Shown: piece by piece, positions 42,551 through 50,941 of the stretch
How positions within the stretch are numbered: the first letter of the stretch is position 1
How the letters are laid out: the number at the start of each line of letters is the position of its first letter
Origin: Dehalococcoidia bacterium
Lineage (GTDB): Bacteria > Chloroflexota > Dehalococcoidia > Lucifugimonadales > Australimonadaceae
Assembly: GCA_022449765.1 (NCBI GenBank)
Contig: JAKUPZ010000004.1
Location: forward strand, 52,851 to 116,850
Direction: 5' to 3'
Length of the DNA stretch: 64,000 nucleotides
The notes under the pieces: generated by a model
Told to the model about the DNA's origin: nothing
Databases searched by the model: none
The model's input: the letters and a program-made list of their open reading frames with translations, nothing else
Position numbers and translations under genes: made by a program

Positions 42551-44458
42551 GTGACCACTGAAATAGAAAGTTTCTCCAATAGTGATTTAAGGGATCGTAT
42601 CAGCGCATTACCTATTTTGCCTGGTGTATACCTTATGAAGGACTCTGCTGGAAAAATCATCTACGTTGGTAAAGCATCTGTACTGCGCAACCGAGTACGA
42701 TCATATTTTCAAACCTTAACTAATAAGGAACCTAAAGTTCGAGCAATGGTTGCAAAAATTCACGATTTTGAATTTATTGTTACTCAATCGCCTCAAGAAG
42801 CGCTCTTACTTGAGAATCTTCTCATAAAAAAACACAAGCCCTATTACAACGCAAGGCTTAAGGACGATAAAACTTATCCATATATAAAAATTGATACTAC
42901 TGAAGAATTCCCTCAAGTGTATTTCACTCGTAGAGTAAACCCTGATGGAGCTAAATACTTTGGCCCTTTTGCAAGTGCAAGTTCAGTCAGAAAAACAATG
43001 GGGTTGCTAAAGAAGTTATTTCCTTATCGTTCATGCACCAAAACTATCACTGGAAATGATGAGAGTGCCTGCCTCGAATACCACATTCACCGCTGTGTTG
43101 CTCCTTGCATAGGCAAAGCAGATAAGCAGGAATACCACGATGTTATTAGGCAAGTAATAAAATTCCTCCAAGGCGAATCCGAAGAAATTGTTCGAAATAT
43201 ACGTACTCAAATGTCCCATGCTTCGGAACTACTACAATTCGAAAAAGCTGCAATATTGCGAGATCAAATACATGCAATCGAAGCAGTTACTGAGCGACAA
43301 AAAATCGTTTCTCAAAAAAATAATGACGCAGACGTCATTGCTTTAGCAAATGATACCCGTGAAGCGTGGGTAGAGCTTTTCAAAATACGCAAAGGCAAAC
43401 TAATCGGCCGAGATCATTTTCTGATGGAAGGCGCGTATTTTGAAAATGAATCTGGGTTAATTGAGCAATTTATCCAACAATTCTATGAAACTACTACAGA
43501 TGTACCTAAATCCATAATGATTCAGTACTCAATATCTAATGTTGAAGCTATTCAAGATTGGTTAAAAAATAAATGCGGACACGGAGTAATAATAAAGCGT
43601 CCACAGCGTGGTAGTAACTTGCAAATGGTATCAATGGCGGCCACTAATGCTACTGAGGCATTGCAGCAACGAAGACTGCAATGGCTCAACGAGTCGGACA
43701 AAGTGCTCCAGGCTCAAGTGCATTTACAAGAAGTGCTGAATTTACCCCAATTACCAAAAAGAATTGAGTGCTATGACATATCAAACATTCAAGGAACTAA
43801 TTCTGTTGGAAGCATGGTTGTCTTTGAAAATGGTAAACCAAAAAGCTCTCAATATAGGCGATTTCAAATCAAATCAATTAACACAATAAATGATTATGCA
43901 TCAATGCAAGAAATTCTCCATCGAAGATTTAAACGCCTTGGCATTGCTAGCCAGAACAAAATCGACACTACCGAAAAAATAAGCCCAGAAAGCTTAGATA
44001 ATTTAAGCGATTCTTTCGAAAATACCCCTCAGTTGGTCATAATTGATGGAGGAAGAGGGCATCTCAATGCAGCATTAGAGGTTTTTTTAAACTTGGGTAT
44101 AAGTGACATACCGATTTGCTCACTTGCAAAGAGAGATGAAGAAGTGTTTCTTCCAAATGTCCCTGAGCCAATCAATCTTGGTGCGGGTTCGCAGAGTCTA
44201 TATCTAATACAAAGGATTCGCGATGAGGCACATAGATTTGCCATCACCTACCACCGCAATCGAAGATCAAAATCAGGGCTGAAATCAGAATTAGACCAAG
44301 CTCCAGGAATCGGTGCAAAAAGAAAACGCCAGCTTATAAAAAAACTTGGAAGTTTAAGCGGAATACGAAATGCATCAGTTGCGGAAATTGCTGAAGTAGA
44401 AGGGATGTCCTACGCATCCGCCGCCAAATTAAAAGAGTTCTTAGGCGGCGGAGCGTAA
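42551..44458 (+). CDS. uvrC: Excinuclease ABC subunit C
   Basis: A 635-residue UvrC that makes the dual incision in nucleotide excision repair. The N-terminal GIY-YIG nuclease (PGVYLMKDSAGKIIYVGKAS), the UVR motif region (LLQFEKAAILRDQIHAIE), the RNase-H-like domain (IECYDISNIQGTNSVGSMVV, LVIIDGGRGHLNAAL) and C-terminal helix-hairpin-helix repeats (APGIGAKRKRQLIKKLGS) are all present. It starts with GTG. It is convergent with the winged-helix gene, with a gap of 6 bases. Confidence 0.97.
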   Translation: MTTEIESFSNSDLRDRISALPILPGVYLMKDSAGKIIYVGKASVLRNRVRSYFQTLTNKEPKVRAMVAKIHDFEFIVTQSPQEALLLENLLIKKHKPYYNARLKDDKTYPYIKIDTTEEFPQVYFTRRVNPDGAKYFGPFASASSVRKTMGLLKKLFPYRSCTKTITGNDESACLEYHIHRCVAPCIGKADKQEYHDVIRQVIKFLQGESEEIVRNIRTQMSHASELLQFEKAAILRDQIHAIEAVTERQKIVSQKNNDADVIALANDTREAWVELFKIRKGKLIGRDHFLMEGAYFENESGLIEQFIQQFYETTTDVPKSIMIQYSISNVEAIQDWLKNKCGHGVIIKRPQRGSNLQMVSMAATNATEALQQRRLQWLNESDKVLQAQVHLQEVLNLPQLPKRIECYDISNIQGTNSVGSMVVFENGKPKSSQYRRFQIKSINTINDYASMQEILHRRFKRLGIASQNKIDTTEKISPESLDNLSDSFENTPQLVIIDGGRGHLNAALEVFLNLGISDIPICSLAKRDEEVFLPNVPEPINLGAGSQSLYLIQRIRDEAHRFAITYHRNRRSKSGLKSELDQAPGIGAKRKRQLIKKLGSLSGIRNASVAEIAEVEGMSYASAAKLKEFLGGGA

Positions 44459-44464
44459 GTAGAA

Positions 44465-45265
44465 TTAAATTTCTAACTGGTCAGTATCACCCATCTCGAT
44501 TTGAGCAGCTGATCGCGGTGAAACTTCAAAAAAGCCTGTTTCAGAGCTCGAGTCGATAGATTCATCATTATCGGTAACTAAAGCTTCGTTTTCAGATAAC
44601 TCATTTTTCAACGTCTGAAGCAGAGTAATAGCAACTTCAATGTATTCCGATGTGAGTGGAACAGACAGATTACGTCCTGCAGCAATCAGTTGGAGTTCAT
44701 TGCTTGAAGCAATGGGAAATGGATTGGAAATTGCGTCAGGCAAGCTTGATTCAGAAATATTCTGGTTTTTCATAGAATATTCTGGTTTTTTATCTGCTAA
44801 GACTGGCCTACCTAAGACACGAATTGCATCAGTAAGGTGTTTTTGGATCAAGGGTGCACGTCGAACGATTTCATCACGTGGAGCCCTCGAAATTTCTTCT
44901 AACCCAACAAGCATGCTCATATCGTCAGGGACCTCTCCTTCGAATCGCGTGTAAAGTTGGCGTAACAGCTCTACTCTTTGAAAAGCCTCTGCGCGTGCCT
45001 CATGGCCCTCATCGCTGTTGGCAGGATGAATAACTCGTTGAGCTAGAGGTGAAATACGCAATTCACCTCGGCCCTCTATAAGTCCAAAATCGCGCAATGC
45101 AGCAACTTTAGCGAACAAAGTTCCACTTCCCTCGGACATGCCAAGCTCCCAGGCAAGGCCTTTTACACTAACAGTACCCTTAAATTTAGATAAAATCCGG
45201 CCAGCTATCTCAACTGCGTCGCCAAACCTAATATCGGGATATGAATACGGTCCTAATTTAGCCAT
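44465..45265 (-). CDS. Winged-helix-like protein of unknown family
   Basis: A 266-residue protein starting at the ATG at 45265 (GGAGGG 6 bases upstream). The first 90 residues look like a winged helix-turn-helix: VKGLAWELGMSEGSGTLFAKVAALRDFGLIEGRG with a wing ending RISPLAQRVI. This resembles the DUF5343 type of putative DNA-binding proteins. The middle is helical, the C-terminal 60 residues are acidic and low in complexity. It is transcribed from a near-perfect promoter embedded in repeats (45320-45440), so autoregulation is plausible. Alternative: a non-regulatory protein with a DNA-binding-like fold. Confidence 0.65.
   Translation of the reverse strand: MAKLGPYSYPDIRFGDAVEIAGRILSKFKGTVSVKGLAWELGMSEGSGTLFAKVAALRDFGLIEGRGELRISPLAQRVIHPANSDEGHEARAEAFQRVELLRQLYTRFEGEVPDDMSMLVGLEEISRAPRDEIVRRAPLIQKHLTDAIRVLGRPVLADKKPEYSMKNQNISESSLPDAISNPFPIASSNELQLIAAGRNLSVPLTSEYIEVAITLLQTLKNELSENEALVTDNDESIDSSSETGFFEVSPRSAAQIEMGDTDQLEI
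44756..44790. repeat. Two 15-base direct repeats inside the winged-helix gene
   Basis: The same 15 bases occur at 44756-44770 and 44776-44790, 20 bases apart, so the copies are read in different frames (KPEYS versus KNQNIS). Both contain AATATTCT, the core of the repeats upstream of this gene. Confidence 0.8.
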
Positions 45266-45319
45266 TTGCACCCTCCATAAATATGTAAAACAACCGCCGG
45301 CTCCCCAACCAGCTCGATT

Positions 45320-45347
45320 ATTATAGCAATTTGCTGCCCATTGTCAA
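45320..45347 (-). promoter_or_regulatory. Consensus sigma-70 promoter of the winged-helix gene
   Basis: On the minus strand TTGACA (45342-45347), 16 bases, then TATAAT (45320-45325), both perfect. The spacer contains the inverted repeat AGCAA-A-TTGCT that overlaps the edge of the -10 box. Start site expected near 45313, about 48 bases before the ATG. Confidence 0.85.
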
Positions 45348-45362
45348 CTATATTCTGTGCAT

Positions 45363-45440
45363 ATTGCTAAATATTCTTATCTATATATAGATTATTGCTA
45401 TATAAATTGCTAAATATTCTATATTTACTCTAAATATTCT
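45363..45440. repeat. Iterated AT-rich repeats upstream of the winged-helix gene promoter
   Basis: Two short words recur within 80 bases. ATTGCTA occurs at 45363-45369, 45394-45400 and 45406-45412, with an inverted copy (TAGCAAT) at 45324-45330 over the promoter. TAAATATTCT occurs at 45368-45377, 45411-45420 and 45431-45440. The first and third ATTGCTA copies run directly into TAAATATTCT. This is the look of multiple binding sites for one regulator. Confidence 0.75.
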
Positions 45441-45504
45441 TCTACTATGGAGCAAATTCATAGGGACACTGTAGAATCTTGAAGAGACTAAGGAGGTCTA
45501 AGTC

Positions 45505-45966
45505 ATGTTGAATATTGGTGATCTCGCTCCAGACTTTTCCGGAATGGCAGATAATGGAGAGGAATTTAAACTCAGTTCCTTATTAGGATCTAGGGTTATT
45601 CTTTACTTTTACCCCAAGGACAATACTCCTGGATGCACGCAGGAGGCTTGTGATTTTCGAGATCTGTACGATGACTTCTCGAGCCAAAACGCTAAAGTCA
45701 TTGGTGTCAGCACAGACAGCGTAAAATCGCATCAAAACTTCAAAGCCAAATTTGACCTGCCCTTCCCTTTAATTGCTGACCAAGATCGCCAAATAGTGAA
45801 TTCCTATGGAGTCTGGGTTGAAAAAAAGAACTACGGCCGGGTTTATATGGGAATAACACGTACCACATTTGTAATTGATGAAACAGGACACATAGCTGAA
45901 ATATTCGGTAATGTACGAGTTAAAGGCCATGTGGAAAATGTCAGTTCAGTTATAAATAGTAAATAG
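45505..45966 (+). CDS. bcp: Thioredoxin-dependent peroxiredoxin (BCP type)
   Basis: A 153-residue atypical 2-Cys peroxiredoxin that reduces hydrogen and organic peroxides. Peroxidatic C44 and resolving C49 stand in PKDNTPGCTQEACDFRD. GDLAPDFSGMADNGEEF and the C-terminal TTFVIDETGHIAEIFG are typical. AAGGAGGT lies 9 bases before the ATG. modA follows 2 bases after the stop, so the genes are cotranscribed. It is divergent from the winged-helix gene and could share its regulation. Confidence 0.93.
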   Translation: MLNIGDLAPDFSGMADNGEEFKLSSLLGSRVILYFYPKDNTPGCTQEACDFRDLYDDFSSQNAKVIGVSTDSVKSHQNFKAKFDLPFPLIADQDRQIVNSYGVWVEKKNYGRVYMGITRTTFVIDETGHIAEIFGNVRVKGHVENVSSVINSK

Positions 45967-45968
45967 GA

Positions 45969-46781
45969 ATGCTAAAGCCTTACTCGGATATAAGCCGCTA
46001 TTTTCTCAAGCTAATACTAGTAGTTACCTTGATACTATTGCCTTTAAATTTGGCAGCTTGCAACAATACCGGATCTTCACAAAAGTCACTGACTATTGCG
46101 GTTGCATCTAGTTTGAAACCAGTGATTGAAGATTTCACCTCGCTCTTTCGCAATGACTACCCTGAGGTGCACGTTACTCTTGCAGCAGGTTCATCAGGTG
46201 CATTGGCTGAGCAGATTAAAAACGGTGCGCCTTATGATTTATTCATTTCTGCTAATCAGCACTACTCCCAACGGCTAGGAAGTGAAGGAATGCTTGACCC
46301 CGCAGATTCCAGAAAACTGGCTCGTGGAAAATTAACAATTATTAGTAAATCTCAGCAGCATACTAAAAACATAAAAGCTATCCTCACCGATCCATCTGTA
46401 ACCTATATTGGTATCGCAAATCCCAGGCTTGCACCTTATGGTTCTTCGGCAATTAAATTCATGGAATCAGAAGGAGTACTGAATTCCCTTCAAACAAAAT
46501 TGGTCTATACCGAAAATGTGGCACAAACCCTGCAATTAGTACTTAGCAAAAACGCTGAGTTGGGATTTGTATCAAAATCTCTGGTAGCGTCACAAGGAGT
46601 GGAGAATTTCGGCCTCGTCTATGAACTTCCCAGCGACTATAACTCTAATTTGGTTGTTACATCAGGGGCAGTCTTGAAAAAAGATTCGCATCCTATGACA
46701 TTGAATTATCTTGATATGCTATCTAGTAGCGATTACAAACATATATGGGAAACATTTGAGTACGAAATGCTCGGAAGTTAA
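45969..46781 (+). CDS. modA: Molybdate ABC transporter substrate-binding lipoprotein
   Basis: A 270-residue ModA. A lipoprotein signal ends at C31 (LNLAAC). LTIAVASSLKPVIEDFT, AAGSSGALAEQIKNGAPYDLFISA and GSEGMLDP are ModA signatures; IGIANPRLAPYGSSAIKFME is the hinge/ligand region. It captures molybdate or tungstate outside the membrane. It is followed by modB after 14 bases. No modC ATPase gene follows in this operon. Confidence 0.9.
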   Translation: MLKPYSDISRYFLKLILVVTLILLPLNLAACNNTGSSQKSLTIAVASSLKPVIEDFTSLFRNDYPEVHVTLAAGSSGALAEQIKNGAPYDLFISANQHYSQRLGSEGMLDPADSRKLARGKLTIISKSQQHTKNIKAILTDPSVTYIGIANPRLAPYGSSAIKFMESEGVLNSLQTKLVYTENVAQTLQLVLSKNAELGFVSKSLVASQGVENFGLVYELPSDYNSNLVVTSGAVLKKDSHPMTLNYLDMLSSSDYKHIWETFEYEMLGS

Positions 46782-46795
46782 TATAGAGAGAAATA

Positions 46796-47458
46796 TTGGA
46801 TTTTGATGCGGTCCGACTAACCATACAGATAAGCGTTGGCAGTACACTAATTGCAGTACTAGTAGGTGTACCTTTTTCGTGGTGGCTTTCAAGAAAGACT
46901 AATTGGTTGCGAAATACGATTTCTCAATTAGTTATTTTACCTATGGTTCTCCCCCCTACAGTCCTTGGTTACTACTTACTACAACTCTTTGGTCGGAATT
47001 CTTTTATAGGCAACTTATTAGATTCCTTCTTTGGACTGTCTCTTGTTTTCAATTGGGTAGGAGCAGTTATTGCTGCGTTCCTTGTGTCGGCCCCGTTTTT
47101 AATAAAAATCGTCCATACAGGAATGGAAAACATTGATCCTAAATTAGCTGAAATTGCTCGAACCACGGGAATGTCTGAATTAAGTATATTTTTTACAGTT
47201 ATATTGCCTGTATCGTGGAAGTACATCATCGCAGGTGCAGCACTTTGCCTGGCAAGGTCCATGGGTGAATTTGGGGCAACATTAATGGTTGCCGGAAGCA
47301 TACCTGGTAGGACCAAAACTTTATCTCTCGCAATTTACGATGAAGTTCAGGCAGGGAATATTTCTGAGGCAAATGTGATGGCAATAACACTGTCTTTGCT
47401 AGCTTTTGGGTTATTAATAATCTCAACAATTGTTCTTCGAGGAAAACGATCATTATAA
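46796..47458 (+). CDS. modB: Molybdate ABC transporter permease
   Basis: A 220-residue integral membrane protein with five or six membrane segments (IQISVGSTLIAVLVGVPFSW, LVILPMVLPPTVLGYYLL, and others). The ABC-permease EAA loop is visible in EIARTTGMSELSIFFTVILP and is the docking site for the ATPase ModC. SMGEFGATLMVAGSIPGRT is typical of ModB. It starts with TTG. Its stop codon lies at the edge of a 30-base palindrome. Confidence 0.9.
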   Translation: MDFDAVRLTIQISVGSTLIAVLVGVPFSWWLSRKTNWLRNTISQLVILPMVLPPTVLGYYLLQLFGRNSFIGNLLDSFFGLSLVFNWVGAVIAAFLVSAPFLIKIVHTGMENIDPKLAEIARTTGMSELSIFFTVILPVSWKYIIAGAALCLARSMGEFGATLMVAGSIPGRTKTLSLAIYDEVQAGNISEANVMAITLSLLAFGLLIISTIVLRGKRSL

Positions 47459-47486
47459 ATTTAGATGTCTATAGACATCTAAATTT
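47457..47486. terminator. 30-base perfect palindrome after modB
   Basis: A perfectly self-complementary stretch that begins within the modB stop codon, with half-sites AAATTTAGATGTC and GACATCTAAATTT around a central TATA. As RNA it makes a 13-base-pair hairpin with a 4-base loop, followed by AAGTTAAG rather than a T-run. It may end modAB transcription or be an operator for the CcdA-like gene, which starts 18 bases later. Confidence 0.6.
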
Positions 47487-47503
47487 AAGTTAAGCTTACA
47501 TAA

Positions 47504-48394
47504 ATGAAAATTAATAATAATTATACTGCCGCTATTTTGCTCTTCATATCCTCTACCACTATTGCTATTTTAGGCGCTCTTCTTACTGGCGCAGAATTTA
47601 GTCCCATAACTAGGAATATTGAGCATGCTTCAAGTGGTTCTGCCAATTTTTTAAACTCGATAACCAGCTTCCTACCTCTAGGCTTTGCATTCACTGCTGG
47701 AATGGTTGCATCCGTTAATCCCTGCGGATTCTCTATGCTCCCTCCCTATCTTGGAATCTTCCTAAGCGACAATAGTAACCTGCAGGCTGATGACAACGCA
47801 TATCTTCAAACCTTCTTAAAAGCACTTAAAGTCGGCTCTACCGTATCAGTGGCCTTCGTACTGACCTTTACCGTATTTGGCCTGCCAATTGGGTTAGGTG
47901 CCAGAGGAATCGTAAGTTACTTTCCCTGGCTCGGACTAATAATAGGGATACTGTTAATTGCCACGGGAGCATATATGGCAAATGGCGGTACGATTTACAC
48001 AAACTATGCAGCGGTAACCGCAAGGCGCATCATCCTCCCGAATGATAAGCAAAATTACAAAAGCTATTTTCTTTTTGGAATAGCATATGCAACGGCATCA
48101 CTTAGCTGCACATTACCCATTTTTCTTGCCGTAGTTGGTGGAGTTTTCTCATCCGAGACTATATTCACTGCTGTTATGCAATTCATCCTTTATGGACTTG
48201 GAATGGGTTCCATTATTTTAGTACTGACTGTTTCAATTTCATTTTTCAAATCTGCATCTTTTTCCGTATTAACGAAAACATCAAAGTACATTCACCCTGT
48301 GAGTTCGGTTTTACTACTTATCTCTGGTTCATTCATCGTCTATTATTGGTTGACGGTTGGTGAAATCATTCTAAAATTCAACTTTAACGACTAA
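47504..48394 (+). CDS. CcdA/DsbD-like thiol-disulfide transmembrane protein
   Basis: A 296-residue polytopic membrane protein of the CcdA family that passes electrons from cytoplasmic thioredoxin to extracytoplasmic thiols. The two redox cysteines are in SVNPCGFSMLPPY and SLSCTLPIFLAVV. About seven membrane segments follow an N-terminal extension with an additional hydrophobic helix. It serves cytochrome c maturation or periplasmic disulfide reduction in relatives. The DUF3105 gene follows after 8 bases. Confidence 0.85.
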   Translation: MKINNNYTAAILLFISSTTIAILGALLTGAEFSPITRNIEHASSGSANFLNSITSFLPLGFAFTAGMVASVNPCGFSMLPPYLGIFLSDNSNLQADDNAYLQTFLKALKVGSTVSVAFVLTFTVFGLPIGLGARGIVSYFPWLGLIIGILLIATGAYMANGGTIYTNYAAVTARRIILPNDKQNYKSYFLFGIAYATASLSCTLPIFLAVVGGVFSSETIFTAVMQFILYGLGMGSIILVLTVSISFFKSASFSVLTKTSKYIHPVSSVLLLISGSFIVYYWLTVGEIILKFNFND

Positions 48395-48402
48395 AGGAAG
48401 CT

Positions 48403-48996
48403 ATGACATCCTCACGCAAAAATAGCAGCCCAAATTCCCCATCATCTAAGCCACCGAGATCGTTTAACAGGAAATTTCTGTACAGCTCTATTTTGTTCGT
48501 TTTTCTCGGGGTAATAGCGTTTATTACATATTCGATACAATCAGAATCTCCCGAGTATGGATTTAAAATACCATTACGCGAAGGGCTTCATTCTCCTCCA
48601 TATATCTATACCTTAGACATTACTGTAGAAAATCAATTAAAACGAATACCCCCAACTTCAGGCAATCATTTCGAAGCACTAAGCCCTTGGGGGTTTCTAG
48701 GTACTCCTGTAGTACCAGAAAACGCAGTACATAATATGGAGCATGGCGGTGTTGTGCTTTGGTATAAGCCGAATAACCCCGCACTAGCAGGCTCTGTTAA
48801 CCAACTCATCGATCAAATTGGGCGAAAATGCATCGTAGCGGGGTCGTACAAAGATATGTCCTATGAAATTTCTGCAACTGTATGGGGTCGTATTTTACCG
48901 TTAGAGAAATTCGATGCTACGCAGTTAAAGGATTTCATAGCTAAATACAGAGGAACCCAGGGTCCAGAAGCTCCTCTATGTAAATCGCAATCTTAA
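48403..48996 (+). CDS. DUF3105 family membrane-anchored protein
   Basis: A 197-residue protein with a Ser/Pro-rich basic N-terminus, one membrane helix (about residues 25-45, FLYSSILFVFLGVIAFITYS) and an extracytoplasmic DUF3105 domain. PPTSGNHFEALSPWGF and AVHNMEHGGVVLWY are the family signatures, with conserved His residues that may bind a metal. AGGAAG precedes the ATG. It is cotranscribed with the CcdA-like gene, which fits a redox or metal-related envelope function. Family function is unknown. Confidence 0.85.
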   Translation: MTSSRKNSSPNSPSSKPPRSFNRKFLYSSILFVFLGVIAFITYSIQSESPEYGFKIPLREGLHSPPYIYTLDITVENQLKRIPPTSGNHFEALSPWGFLGTPVVPENAVHNMEHGGVVLWYKPNNPALAGSVNQLIDQIGRKCIVAGSYKDMSYEISATVWGRILPLEKFDATQLKDFIAKYRGTQGPEAPLCKSQS

Positions 48997-49014
48997 ATAT
49001 TTTGCGCAATCAGA

Positions 49015-50514
49015 TTAATGAGAAACAATCGGCTGAGCAATTATCCATAAGCTCAAAACCGTATAGCCGACCATGAGTACCATCATGGGTACCTGCGATC
49101 GTAAAGTTTCTGCTAAAGACCCGAAGGTTTTACTTGCAATAACATGTGAAGAGTAAACTGCTATCACATGTCCAACAACTATAGAACATAATCCAACAGC
49201 CCAAGCCAGTTCAGCATCTACAATTGAAATATCTGGCGAATAATTAGCAGTACCAATGATGTTCCAACCCCATCCAAACGGGTCTGAAATTAACGCTATC
49301 ATCCGCTGTCCTTGGATGAGTAGATAGCTGAAATAGTGAGCAACGTGATAGGCAAATGCTATTGGCATCAACGATATCGAAAATTGCGTAATAAGGTCTG
49401 CCAAGGGAGTTTGTACACCTGCCAATCTCCTTCCAACCCAGATAGCTGAAGCGAAAGCGGCACCAAGCAATACAGGAGCAGTAATCAATCCAAACGTCTT
49501 AATTCCAGAAAATGCATAAACACCCAACCAAGCAAATGAATCATATGAAACAGCGACAAATTTGGACCATAGGTCAGTTTCAGCAAATCCATCAAACGAG
49601 ACGGTAGAAAGAAGAAGGATCAAAAATATTCCTTCTGATGGCTTTGATTTTTGTTTGCTTAATAAACCACTACCCCAAACACGAATATTAATAATCGACC
49701 GCCGCCTGTATCGGTAATCGACTTCATTATTTACTTCTTGAGAATCAGAAATAGGCAATACTTCAAAAGGAGCTAGCTTTGCAAAAAATTGCATCGTTAT
49801 TGAAAAAATTTCACAGTTCTTTAGCCAAATGTTGGGCCCAAAGTAAAACATTCCAATTAAAGTGAATAAGGAGTAGAAACAGACTATTACTGACAGAGCA
49901 AAAGGGTCACTAACGTTAACCCATACATTCTCAATCCAAGCGAATATAAAAAATGTTAATACTGCCGGATAGCTACCTAATGATTTGGGATAAGCTACAT
50001 TTCTTGTTAACTTTCTATTTGAAGCAATCTTGTAGGAAAATTCGATTACTTCATACAGGACTACCCATGGGCACAACAACTGCCATATGTTGCCCACAAA
50101 CCCGCTTATAAATACCATCCCCACCCAAAAAATTATCCATATAAAGGTTGGGGCAATATTTTGATTAGGGTCAGCATTTCCAATAAAGCCTGCTGTGACA
50201 ACAAGGAAAAACGCAAAAAGTGAAACTATCTGCATTAAGCGAATAAACCAACGGCTCGCGATCAAATTAATTAAAGGCCAATTACTGATATTTTTCCGTG
50301 GGTATTTATCAATAAGACCTTTTTGCGTTACCCATGCAACTATAACGAAAGATAATACGACCGTACTCACTGCTCCGAAGATGTACGTTCCAAAAGGTAT
50401 TGGAAGATCGTAACGCTCCCCAAAACCATGTGCATATGCGGGAGTTGGTAATGCAATGCAAAAAAATATTGAAACAGGCAAAAGTGAAAGTCGAGTCACT
50501 TTACCAATACTCAC
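49015..50514 (-). CDS. Polytopic membrane protein of unknown function
   Basis: A 499-residue protein with a signal-peptide-like start (PTPAYA-HGFGERYDLP) and about ten to twelve membrane helices. The segment GFVGNIWQLLCPWVVLYE and His residues in helices (MPIAFAYHVAHYFSYL, VGHVIAVYSSHV) could bind metal or heme. The HGFGERYDLPIPFG start is shared by a family of conserved bacterial membrane proteins without known function. It starts with GTG overlapping the stop of the lipoprotein gene by 4 bases (GTGA). Confidence 0.75.
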   Translation of the reverse strand: MSIGKVTRLSLLPVSIFFCIALPTPAYAHGFGERYDLPIPFGTYIFGAVSTVVLSFVIVAWVTQKGLIDKYPRKNISNWPLINLIASRWFIRLMQIVSLFAFFLVVTAGFIGNADPNQNIAPTFIWIIFWVGMVFISGFVGNIWQLLCPWVVLYEVIEFSYKIASNRKLTRNVAYPKSLGSYPAVLTFFIFAWIENVWVNVSDPFALSVIVCFYSLFTLIGMFYFGPNIWLKNCEIFSITMQFFAKLAPFEVLPISDSQEVNNEVDYRYRRRSIINIRVWGSGLLSKQKSKPSEGIFLILLLSTVSFDGFAETDLWSKFVAVSYDSFAWLGVYAFSGIKTFGLITAPVLLGAAFASAIWVGRRLAGVQTPLADLITQFSISLMPIAFAYHVAHYFSYLLIQGQRMIALISDPFGWGWNIIGTANYSPDISIVDAELAWAVGLCSIVVGHVIAVYSSHVIASKTFGSLAETLRSQVPMMVLMVGYTVLSLWIIAQPIVSH

Positions 50515-50939
50515 CTAGGTCGAACCTCCAGAATCGCAACCACCTTTTCTTTTTCATTATGGCCATGGTTATCACCTTTAGTATTGGTTGAATGGTTATG
50601 GCTACCATGATGCTCTGCAGAAGAATGGGTCACTATTTCAAATCTCCCGGTAGCAGTCGCGGTAAAAATAAAAACTTCAGGCACGTTTGCTTTAACTTCC
50701 TTAATCAGATCGTATCCATGAATGTGAAAAATAGTATCTTCATATGAATCAACAAAAATACTTACGGTATCTTCCTCAATTGCAATAAATTCATATGGTT
50801 TTTCAAGCGGCTCCTCACTTGAAATAGCTGCTGCAAAAACGAGGATTTCAGGTTCTCTTTCTGGGCCACACGCAACCATAAGTATAGAAAACAAAACTAA
50901 AGCTGTAGTGATTAACAACCCCTTCCCTAACTTACTCAC
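50511..50939 (-). CDS. Small cupredoxin-like lipoprotein, His-rich
   Basis: A 142-residue lipoprotein. The start is the GTG at 50939: AGGAGG sits 5 bases upstream inside the end of the preceding gene. The lipobox is LMVAC (C24). The body has strands typical of a cupredoxin-like fold (TVSIFVDSYEDTIFHIHGYD, FIFTATATGRFEIVTHSS). The C-terminus is rich in His (EHHGSHNHS ... NHGHNE), suggesting copper or zinc binding. It lies between a secreted protein and the polytopic protein, coupled to both. Confidence 0.75.
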   Translation of the reverse strand: MSKLGKGLLITTALVLFSILMVACGPEREPEILVFAAAISSEEPLEKPYEFIAIEEDTVSIFVDSYEDTIFHIHGYDLIKEVKANVPEVFIFTATATGRFEIVTHSSAEHHGSHNHSTNTKGDNHGHNEKEKVVAILEVRPR

Positions 50940-50941
50940 CT

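Noticed and set aside
47457..47486. 30-base palindrome considered as a dif site
   Set aside because: dif sites have two 11-base arms around a 6-base centre with partial symmetry; this is a perfect palindrome with a 4-base centre, better explained as hairpin or operator.
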